5,846 nucleotides of DNA from the NCBI GenBank assembly GCA_964579325.1, contig CAZOHN010000220.1, forward strand, positions 1-5,846, written 5' to 3'. Origin of the DNA: CAZOHN01 sp964579325. GTDB taxonomy: Bacteria > Pseudomonadota > Alphaproteobacteria > Rhodobacterales > Rhodobacteraceae. The notes below the pieces were generated by a model. The model was not told the origin of the DNA, searched no databases, and saw only the letters and a program-made list of their open reading frames with translations. Positions 1 through 4,669 of the stretch are shown here, one piece after another (the first letter of the stretch is position 1; each line of letters begins with the position of its first letter). The position numbers were made by a program, and so were the translations under genes.

Positions 1-17
1 GTCTGCCCCCTCGCGCT

Positions 18-46
18 CCCCCGAGGATATTTGGGGTCGGAAGAAG
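18..46. repeat. Rhodobacteraceae-like intergenic motif with small inverted repeat
   Basis: The stretch reads CCCCCGAGGATATTTGGGG, followed by a purine run of GAAGAAG type. The arms CCCCGA (19-24) and TTGGGG (31-36) can pair, with one G-T wobble, around a short AT-rich loop. From memory, near-identical motifs occur many times between genes in Rhodobacteraceae genomes, often after gene ends; I cannot verify that here. It lies about 170 bases beyond the uvrC stop, so it could mark the end of that transcript, but there is no U tract for a standard intrinsic terminator. The inverted repeat is directly visible; the family assignment is recall. Confidence 0.4.
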
Positions 47-75
47 AGCTGATCGCCTCGCTGCCGGGATTCGGC

Positions 76-195
76 GGCGGGTCCAGGCGGGCTGCGCTCA
101 GGCGGGCTGCGTTCTGGTCGGCCAGGCTCTGGCGGGCCAGGCTCAGGCGGGCCAGGCTCAGGCGGGCCAGGCTCAGGCGGGCGGGACCAAGGCGG
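76..195. repeat. 15-bp tandem repeat, eight units
   Basis: Eight consecutive 15-bp units fill this stretch without insertions or deletions. The units starting at 136, 151 and 166 are identical (GCCAGGCTCAGGCGG) and the one at 121 differs by a single base. Those at 76, 91, 106 and 181 are more diverged but mostly keep the GGCGG end. Identical copies inside and decayed copies at the edges is the usual pattern of a minisatellite that grew by slippage or unequal exchange. The array begins about 20 bases after the uvrC stop. On the minus strand, in the uvrC frame, each unit reads as a pentad of ARLSL type, but that frame has no ATG, GTG or TTG start between the uvrC stop and the array. I see no Shine-Dalgarno site either, so I do not call a gene. 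Confidence 0.9.
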
Positions 196-215
196 GCGGG
201 GATCGGCGGCCCGTC

Positions 216-2078
216 CTACCGCGCGTTGAAATGGTTCCAGACCGCCTGCGCCACGCCTTCCGACACTCCCGGCACGGCCTTGAGGTCCTCGAGCGCCGCC
301 CGGCTCACGGCCTTGGCCGATCCGAAATGCGCCAGGAGCGCCCGCTTGCGCGCCGCCCCCACGCCCGGGATCTCGTCGAGCGGGGTGGCCGAGACCGCCT
401 TGGCCCGCTTCGCCCGGTGCGCACCGATCGCGAAGCGGTGCGCCTCGTCGCGCAGCCGCTGCACGAAGTAGAGGACCGGCGCGTTGTGCGGCAGCGCGAA
501 GGGGCGCTCTCCGGGCCGGTGGAACTCCTCCTTGCCGGCGTCGCGGTCGACCCCCTTGGCCACACCGACAAAGGGCACGTCGTCGATGCCGAGGTCGGCG
601 AGTATTCCAGCCACCGCCGAGACCTGCCCCGCCCCGCCGTCGATCAGCAGCAAGTCCGGCCAGGCCTCGCTCTCGCGGTCGGGGTCCTCCTTCAGGAGCC
701 GCTCGAAGCGACGGGTCAGCACCTCGCGCATCATCGCGAAATCGTCACCGGGCGTCAGGTCGGTCCCCTTGATGTTGAACTTGCGGTACTGGCTCTTCAT
801 GAACCCGTCCGGCCCGGCGACCACCATCCCGCCCACGGCATCGGTCCCCATGATGTGGGAGTTGTCGTAGACCTCGATCCGCCGCGGCGGCGCCTCGAGC
901 CCCAGCGCCTCGGCGAGACCTTCGAGCAGCTTGCCCTGGGTTGCGCTCTCGCTCATCCGGCGGGCGAGGCTTTCGCGCGCGTTCTTCGCGGCATGGGCCA
1001 CAAGCTCGGACTTCTCGCCCCGCTGCGGCACCGCGAGGTCGACCTTGCGCCCCAGCCTGCCCGACAGCGCCTCCACCAGCAGGTCCTCGTCCTCGACCCC
1101 GTGGGACAGCAGGATCAGCCGTGCCGGGTCGCGCTCGGCGTAGAACTGGGCGAGGAACGCCTGCATCACCTCGGGCGCCTCGGCGCCGGCCCCGGTGCGG
1201 GGATAGAAGTCCTGGTTGCCCCAGTTCTGGTGTGCACGGATGAAGAACACCTGTACGCAGGCCTGCCCGCCGTCCATGTGCAGTGCCACCACGTCGGCCT
1301 CGGCCACGCCGCGCGGGTTGATGCCCTGGCTGCCTTGTATCGCCGTCAGCGCCCGGATGCGGTCGCGCAGCGCCGCCGCGCGCTCGAATTCCATCGCCCC
1401 GGACGCGGCCTGCATCTCCAGGGCGAGCGTCTCCTGCACCTTTGTCGTCTTGCCCTGCAGGAACCGCTCGGCGTCCGAGACGAGACCGCGATACTCGGCC
1501 TCCCCGATCAGTCCGACGCAAGGCGCGCTGCAGCGCTTGATCTGGTAGAGCAGGCACGGCCGCGTCCGGCTCGCGAAGACCGGGTCCGAGCAGTTCCTCA
1601 GCAGGAACACCTTCTGCAACTGGTTCAGCGTGCGGTTCACCGCGCCCGCGCTCGCAAAGGGGCCATAGTAGCTCCCCTTTTCCGACTTGCGCCCGCGGTG
1701 CTTCTTGATCTGGGGAAAGGCGTGTTCGTGGCTGACGAGGATGTTGGGGAACGACTTGTCGTCGCGCGCCAGCACGTTGTAGCGGGGTTTCAGCTGCTTG
1801 ATCAGGTTCTGCTCGAGCAGAAGCGCCTCGACCTCCGTCGCGGTCGTGAGGAACATCATCGACGCGGTTTCCGAGATCATCCGCGCGATCCGGGCGCTGT
1901 GTCCGGACGGGCGGGCATAGCTCGAGACCCGCGCCTTGAGGCTCCGCGCCTTGCCGACGTAGAGCACCCGGCTCTCGGAATCGAGCATCCGGTAGACGCC
2001 CGGCGAGGCGTCGAGCGTTCGCAGGTAGGAGGCGATCACCTCGTGCCCGATGGCGGCGGTATCCTGCCCTTGCGTCAT
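216..2078 (-). CDS. uvrC: UvrABC excision nuclease subunit C
   Basis: UvrC is the nuclease of nucleotide excision repair; recruited by UvrB at a DNA lesion, it cuts the damaged strand on both sides. The 620 residues match the family's usual length and domain order. The N-terminal GIY-YIG nuclease, which makes the 3' cut, shows GVY (27-29), YVGKA (40-44) and EALLLEQNLIK (84-94). Cysteines 163, 175, 183 and 187 have the 12-8-4 spacing of the E. coli UvrC iron-sulfur cluster cysteines. A UVR motif for UvrB contact lies near 220-242. The RNase H-like 5' nuclease shows DNSH (D405), GDDF (D445/D446), IDGG (D480) and EAH (H547). Two helix-hairpin-helix motifs follow (about 567-617). The ATG is 3 residues from the nearest upstream stop-side signal, a poorly placed AGGG, so the ribosome site is weak; V14 (GTG) is a less likely alternative. 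The gene is preceded by a 313-base AT-rich gap and so probably has its own promoter. No key residue is missing. Confidence 0.98.
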   Translation of the reverse strand: MTQGQDTAAIGHEVIASYLRTLDASPGVYRMLDSESRVLYVGKARSLKARVSSYARPSGHSARIARMISETASMMFLTTATEVEALLLEQNLIKQLKPRYNVLARDDKSFPNILVSHEHAFPQIKKHRGRKSEKGSYYGPFASAGAVNRTLNQLQKVFLLRNCSDPVFASRTRPCLLYQIKRCSAPCVGLIGEAEYRGLVSDAERFLQGKTTKVQETLALEMQAASGAMEFERAAALRDRIRALTAIQGSQGINPRGVAEADVVALHMDGGQACVQVFFIRAHQNWGNQDFYPRTGAGAEAPEVMQAFLAQFYAERDPARLILLSHGVEDEDLLVEALSGRLGRKVDLAVPQRGEKSELVAHAAKNARESLARRMSESATQGKLLEGLAEALGLEAPPRRIEVYDNSHIMGTDAVGGMVVAGPDGFMKSQYRKFNIKGTDLTPGDDFAMMREVLTRRFERLLKEDPDRESEAWPDLLLIDGGAGQVSAVAGILADLGIDDVPFVGVAKGVDRDAGKEEFHRPGERPFALPHNAPVLYFVQRLRDEAHRFAIGAHRAKRAKAVSATPLDEIPGVGAARKRALLAHFGSAKAVSRAALEDLKAVPGVSEGVAQAVWNHFNAR

Positions 2079-2156
2079 GCCCTACGTATTCCCGATTCTC
2101 GATGCCTGCTGCACCGTGGCGTATCTCGCGACAAGAGAAAACATCTCCACGGATTG

Positions 2157-2165
2157 TGTGGATAA
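2157..2165 (-). promoter_or_regulatory. DnaA box consensus
   Basis: The minus strand reads TTATCCACA, a perfect match to the high-affinity DnaA box, inside the AT-rich gap and about 80 bases upstream of the uvrC start. Nearby CACA-ending stretches (around 2228, 2304 and 2346) match the consensus only weakly, so a cluster of strong boxes is not present. Possible roles are DnaA-linked control of uvrC, a titration site, or chance. Confidence 0.45.
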
Positions 2166-2254
2166 CTCCGATGATATCTTTCGGGGGACCGGAAATTTTC
2201 TTTGTTTTCGGCCCGCTTCGTTACACTGCACAATTTTTAGGCATGTTTGCAAGC

Positions 2255-2270
2255 CATTGAATTCATTGAA
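2255..2270. repeat. CATTGAA direct repeat, 9-bp period
   Basis: CATTGAA occurs at 2255-2261 and again at 2264-2270, and the 8-bp palindrome TGAATTCA lies across the junction. It sits in the most AT-rich part of the gap upstream of uvrC. Such a spacing could suit a dimeric regulator, but short repeats also arise by chance in AT-rich DNA. Confidence 0.3.
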
Positions 2271-2372
2271 AAGAATTTCCAGCGCCCGGCAAATCCCTGA
2301 TAATCTTCACAGATTCTTTACGAACCTGTTACCGCAAGGCCGAACGTGCACAAGTCAAGGGGCAATGGCGCT

Positions 2373-2386
2373 GAACCGTGCGGTTC
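2373..2386. other. Palindrome GAACCG-TG-CGGTTC beside the dehydrogenase stop
   Basis: Perfect 6-bp arms surround a 2-base centre; as RNA this would fold as a 5-bp stem with a 4-base loop. It starts five bases past the TAG stop of the minus-strand dehydrogenase gene, a typical place for a transcript end or a 3' stabilising hairpin. The following minus-strand bases (AGCGCCATTGCCCC) are not a U tract, so a standard intrinsic terminator is not supported. The symmetry would also fit an operator for a promoter reading into uvrC. Confidence 0.5.
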
Positions 2387-2391
2387 GGCAT

Positions 2392-3192
2392 CTATTCGAC
2401 CCCCAGGACATCCGGCGTGACCCAGGCCAGATGCTGGCCTCCATCGATGCACAGAAGCTGCCCCGTGACCGCTGGCGCATCGACGAAGTAGCCCAGCGCG
2501 GCGGTGATGTCGGCCTCGTTCGCGCCGCGCCCGAGGATCGTCGCGGCGCGCTGGCGGGCGAAGTGGTCGGCACTCTGCCGGGTGCCCTGCAGCGTCGGCC
2601 CGGGGCCGATGGCGTTCACCCGCACTCGCGGTGCCAGCGCCTGCGCGGCGGTCCGGGTCAGCGCCCAGAGGCCCATCTTGGCGATGGTGTAGCTCGCGAA
2701 TTCCGGGGTGAGCTTCAGCACCCTCTGGTCGATCATGTTGACGACAAGACCCTGTGCCACAGGCTCGCCCATCGCGTCCGGCACCGGCTCGGGCACCTGG
2801 CTTGCGAAGAACTGGGTCAGCACGAAGGGCGCGCGGAGGTTCGACTCCATGTGCCGGTCCCAGCTTTGCCGGGTGCCGGTCTCGATCCGGTCATGCTCGA
2901 AGATCGAGGCGTTGTTGACGAGGACCGTGATCGGCCCGCCCAGAGCGCCTGCCGCGGCGGGGCCCAGCCCCTGCGCCTCGGCCTCCGACAGCAGGTCGGC
3001 CCTCACGGCGGCGGCCCTCCGGCCCATCGCCCGGATCTCAGACGCCACCGCCTCGGCCTCGTCGGCGGAGGAGGCGTAGTGCACTGCCACGTCGAATCCG
3101 CGCGCCGCGAGATACAGCGCCATCGCCCGCCCCAGCCGCCGCCCCGCACCCGTCACCAGTGCCCTGCCCGTCATCCCCGAATAGCCCGTCAT
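2392..3192 (-). CDS. Short-chain dehydrogenase, pteridine reductase (PTR1/FolM)-like
   Basis: This 266-residue protein is a classical-length short-chain dehydrogenase/reductase. It has the cofactor loop TGAGRRLG (14-21), NNAS (93-96), the catalytic YxxxK as Y168 and K172, and a late IDGGQHL (249-255). Two details separate it from ordinary members. The cofactor loop carries the RR pair seen in PTR1 and FolM, which favours NADPH. The usual catalytic serine is replaced by aspartate: D155 lies exactly 13 residues before Y168, the D-Y-K arrangement of Leishmania PTR1 (D181, Y194, K198) and of E. coli FolM. The inferred activity is therefore reduction of a dihydropterin such as dihydromonapterin or dihydrofolate in the cytoplasm; the substrate is not proven. 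A GAGGG ribosome site (3203-3199) supports the first ATG; M7 is an alternative. It lies 58 bases after the small membrane protein gene and probably shares its transcript. Confidence 0.92.
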   Translation of the reverse strand: MTGYSGMTGRALVTGAGRRLGRAMALYLAARGFDVAVHYASSADEAEAVASEIRAMGRRAAAVRADLLSEAEAQGLGPAAAGALGGPITVLVNNASIFEHDRIETGTRQSWDRHMESNLRAPFVLTQFFASQVPEPVPDAMGEPVAQGLVVNMIDQRVLKLTPEFASYTIAKMGLWALTRTAAQALAPRVRVNAIGPGPTLQGTRQSADHFARQRAATILGRGANEADITAALGYFVDAPAVTGQLLCIDGGQHLAWVTPDVLGVE

Positions 3193-3193
3193 G

Positions 3194-3203
3194 TCCTGCC
3201 CTC
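3194..3203 (-). promoter_or_regulatory. Ribosome binding site of the dehydrogenase
   Basis: The minus strand reads GAGGGCAGGAC immediately before the ATG. GAGGG is spaced six bases from the start codon, which fits; the nearer AGGA is too close to act alone. This supports the first ATG over the in-frame ATG at codon 7. Confidence 0.55.
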
Positions 3204-3250
3204 GTCACTGCTGGAGGCCGCAGATAATGCCCGGAGCGGGCGGGGAAAGG

Positions 3251-3448
3251 TCAGTCGGCGCCGCAGGCACACTTGCCCTTGCCGACGATGAAGGCGCCGC
3301 AGGACCGGCACTTGCGCGGCTTGCCCGGCAGGTCCCGGCGCTTCCGGTCCCGCCCGAGCTGCCCCGACCCCCGCCGCGTCCGGAACGCCCCGAACATGCC
3401 GAGCACCGCCATGACGATCAGGAACAGCGTGACGATCTTGAACAGCAT
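3251..3448 (-). CDS. Small membrane protein with zinc-ribbon-like C-terminus
   Basis: The 65 residues begin with one hydrophobic helix (about 2-22, LFKIVTLFLIVMAVLGMFG), followed by a very basic stretch (23-46) and a cysteine tail. Cysteines 47, 50, 60 and 62 form CxxC and CxC pairs, a spacing that could bind one metal ion, most likely zinc. I infer a single-pass inner-membrane protein with its tail in the cytoplasm, from the positive charges after the helix. The ATG is one base beyond the sppA TGA (TGA-C-ATG), so translation is probably by reinitiation; no strong Shine-Dalgarno site is visible. A longer frame extends upstream but lies wholly inside sppA, so I reject it. I do not recognise a named family and assign no function. 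The link to the peptidase suggests an envelope or protein-quality role, as a guess. Confidence 0.85.
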   Translation of the reverse strand: MLFKIVTLFLIVMAVLGMFGAFRTRRGSGQLGRDRKRRDLPGKPRKCRSCGAFIVGKGKCACGAD

Positions 3449-3449
3449 G

Positions 3450-4244
3450 TCAGAGCCCGTAGCGCCCGAGCAGGGCGCGGTGCTCGAGTTCGGCGGCCAC
3501 GTCGCCCGCAAGATCGAGCCCGAGGCGTTGCAGGAACGGCCGGCGCTGGCCGAAGCGGGTGACGCGCACCTTGTCGCCATAGCGCTCGCGCAGCACTGCA
3601 CCGAGGTGCCCGATCCCGTCGGCGAGCCCGAGGCTTACCGCCTCCTGGCCGATCCAGAAGCTGCCGTCGAAAAGGTCGCGCCCCTCCGCGAGCTTCGCCC
3701 CCCGCCGCGCCTTCACCTGCGCGATGAAGACCTCGTGCAGCGGGTCGAGCACCGCGCGCAGCCGCGCCACATCCTCGGGGCGTTCGGGCCGGAACGGGTC
3801 GAGGAAGCTCTTGTTCCTTCCCGCGGTATGCACCCGCCGTTCGACGCCCTGCCGGTCGAGCAGACGGTTCAGGCCGAAGGAGGCCGAGATCACCCCGATC
3901 GAGCCGAGGATCGAGGCGGCATCGGCGAAGATCTCGTCGGCCGCGGTGGCCAGCCAGTAGCCGCCCGAAGCCGCGACATCCTCGACGAAGGCGAAGACAG
4001 TCAGCTTCTTCTCGTCGGCCAGCCGCCGAATGCGGCCCGCGATCAGCGCCGACTGCACCGGCGATCCACCGGGCGAGTTGATCTCGAGCGCCACCGCGAC
4101 CGGCTTGCCCTTGCGGAACACCCGCTCGATCACCGGGCCGAGGGCGGCGTCGGACAGCCCGCGCGGGCCGGCACCGATGGCGCCCTGCAGGCGGATCACC
4201 GCGACGGTCGGCGGGCGCGAGAGAAAGGGGAAGTTGAGCGACAT
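3450..4244 (-). CDS. sppA: S49 family signal-peptide peptidase-like protease
   Basis: The 264 residues form a single-domain S49 serine peptidase of the crotonase/ClpP fold, half the size of E. coli SppA and like the short bacterial and archaeal forms. Family members cut leftover signal peptides or other membrane peptides. The catalytic serine is S93 in AASGGYWLA, and the base is K145 in AGRNKSFLDPFRP. The 52-residue gap equals that of the B. subtilis SppA pair S147/K199. Other family marks are INSPGGSP (55-62) and GSIGVI (114-119). Unlike classical SppA it has no N-terminal membrane anchor or signal peptide: the start MSLNFPFLSRPP runs straight into the first strand (TVAVIRLQG). It may act at the inner face of the membrane, perhaps held by the coupled small membrane protein; that is conjecture. 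The bases before the ATG are pyrimidine-rich (CCCTCCCC) with no Shine-Dalgarno site. No other in-frame ATG lies nearby, so leaderless or unaided initiation is possible. Confidence 0.93.
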   Translation of the reverse strand: MSLNFPFLSRPPTVAVIRLQGAIGAGPRGLSDAALGPVIERVFRKGKPVAVALEINSPGGSPVQSALIAGRIRRLADEKKLTVFAFVEDVAASGGYWLATAADEIFADAASILGSIGVISASFGLNRLLDRQGVERRVHTAGRNKSFLDPFRPERPEDVARLRAVLDPLHEVFIAQVKARRGAKLAEGRDLFDGSFWIGQEAVSLGLADGIGHLGAVLRERYGDKVRVTRFGQRRPFLQRLGLDLAGDVAAELEHRALLGRYGL

Positions 4245-4247
4245 GGG
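4236..4247. repeat. 12-bp direct repeat, left copy
   Basis: GAGCGACATGGG is found here, over the sppA start codon on the minus strand, and again at 4658-4669, over the start codon of the plus-strand oxidase. The two copies bracket the GC-rich divergent intergenic region. Confidence 0.6.
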
Positions 4248-4354
4248 GAGGGATGTAGAGGCTCCGGCCGCCCGCAGCAAGGCACGCGCCCTCCGCCACG
4301 CCGGGGCCCGGGGACGGTCGCCGCCGGAGACTGGGGTGGGGCACCGCCGGAGAA

Positions 4355-4379
4355 GCGACCGGCAGGCAGCCGGTGGCGC
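4355..4379. repeat. Inverted repeat (hairpin 1)
   Basis: ACCGGC (4358-4363) and GCCGGT (4369-4374) form perfect 6-bp arms around AGGCA. A further GCG/CGC pairing outside a 2-base bulge extends the stem. It is the first of three adjacent hairpins in the GC-rich gap. Confidence 0.6.
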
Positions 4380-4385
4380 TCCCGC

Positions 4386-4426
4386 GTCCGGGACGGCGCG
4401 GAGGCAGTGCCTCCGCTTGCCCGGAC
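4386..4426. repeat. Two-stage inverted repeat (hairpin 2)
   Basis: Inner arms GCGGAGGCA (4398-4406) and TGCCTCCGC (4408-4416) are perfect complements around one base. Outer arms GTCCGGG (4386-4392) and CCCGGAC (4420-4426) are also perfect. Between them lies an asymmetric internal loop of 5 and 3 bases. The whole folds as one long 41-base hairpin in either strand. There is no U tract on either side, so it does not look like a standard terminator; a REP-like element or a structured leader are the alternatives. Confidence 0.8.
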
Positions 4427-4428
4427 TT

Positions 4429-4458
4429 GGGCCGGGCCCGCGCAGGGGCTGCGCGGGC
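4429..4458. repeat. Inverted repeat with competing fold (hairpin 3)
   Basis: GCCCGCGCAG (4436-4445) and CTGCGCGGGC (4449-4458) are perfect 10-bp arms around GGG. A second palindrome, GGGCC-G-GGCCC (4429-4439), overlaps the left arm, so the two cannot form together. Mutually exclusive stems can act as a switch, but in DNA this GC-rich they may also be incidental. Confidence 0.75.
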
Positions 4459-4648
4459 GGTTCCGCGGACGGATGACGGATGCGCAGCGGGCAGGACGGA
4501 CGCCGGCCCGGCCCCGGAGACCCTTGGCAGGCGAGCGGACACAGCCGCCGCGATCCCGCCCCGCACCAGATTGTCGCGTCCCGGCAACCGTGGCAGTGTC
4601 GCGCCGCGAGACGGGACGGCGGGACCGCGACTGCGGCGCCCGCCACAA

Positions 4649-4656
4649 GGGAGGGA
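4649..4656 (+). promoter_or_regulatory. Ribosome binding site of the FAD-linked oxidase
   Basis: GGGAGGGA precedes the ATG at 4665 with a spacing of about nine bases from the GAGGG core. This fixes the chosen start codon. Confidence 0.65.
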
Positions 4657-4657
4657 C

Positions 4658-4669
4658 GAGCGACATGGG
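4658..4669. repeat. 12-bp direct repeat, right copy
   Basis: GAGCGACATGGG, identical to 4236-4247, here containing the oxidase ATG. GGGAGGGA also occurs next to both copies, but on the inner side in each case. Confidence 0.6.

Larger units (their letters stand above)
2079..2391 (-). promoter_or_regulatory. AT-rich intergenic region, probable uvrC promoter
   Basis: This 313-base gap separates the dehydrogenase stop from the uvrC start, with both genes on the minus strand, so it is the natural place for a uvrC promoter. Its composition differs sharply from the surroundings: positions 2221-2280 contain only about 20 G/C in 60. The best -35-like element on the minus strand is TTGACT (2358-2353), but the sequence 17 to 19 bases further on (GCGGTA to GGTAAC) is a poor -10. 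No GTTC-N7-GTTC alphaproteobacterial SOS box was found, so LexA control of uvrC is not supported. The gap also holds a DnaA-box consensus, a palindrome and a short direct repeat, listed separately. Promoter presence is inferred from position; its exact site is not resolved. Confidence 0.5.
4245..4664. other. GC-rich divergent intergenic region with hairpin cluster
   Basis: These 420 bases separate the divergent peptidase and oxidase genes, so promoters for both should lie here. The first half is extremely GC-rich (about 82% in 4381-4440 and 85% in 4261-4320) and packed with inverted repeats, listed separately. No good sigma-70 promoter is visible. The best plus-strand candidate is TTGTCG at 4571-4576 with a very poor -10. 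Both strands contain long open frames, but they are frame extensions typical of GC-rich DNA, have no ribosome sites and resemble nothing I recognise. A 7-bp unit, GACGGAT, is repeated twice in tandem at 4468-4481. I find no RNA gene I can name. Confidence 0.6.

Noticed and set aside
31..471. A plus-strand frame starting with TTG that reads the 15-bp array as RRARL repeats.
   Set aside because: It has a rare start, no ribosome site, and runs into the uvrC coding sequence in antisense; it is a shadow of the tandem repeat.
231..2165. A 644-codon open frame on the plus strand opposite uvrC, longer than uvrC itself.
   Set aside because: It is antisense to a gene with intact catalytic motifs, its product is low in complexity (rich in R, H, L, D) and matches no family I know. 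Long antisense frames are common in GC-rich DNA.
2082..2306. A 74-codon open frame on the minus strand ending with TAG three bases before the uvrC start, which could pass for a leader peptide.
   Set aside because: Starts are only TTG, GTG or a late ATG, no ribosome site stands out, and third codon positions are AT-rich, unlike every real gene here. An open frame of this length is plausible by chance.
2157..2350. A replication origin, suggested by AT-rich DNA and a DnaA box.
   Set aside because: Only one good box is present, and none of the usual origin neighbours (dnaA, dnaN, hemE, parAB, gidA) is in view.
2079..2391. A possible SOS (LexA) box upstream of uvrC, because GAAC and GTTC words occur in the gap.
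   Set aside because: None are at the seven-base spacing of the alphaproteobacterial GTTC-N7-GTTC box; the GAAC/GTTC pair at 2373-2386 is an inverted repeat with a different geometry.
3229..3241. A 5-bp hairpin (GCCCG-gag-CGGGC) between the small membrane protein gene and the dehydrogenase.
   Set aside because: The stem is too short to matter in DNA this GC-rich, has no U tract, and the genes appear to be co-transcribed.
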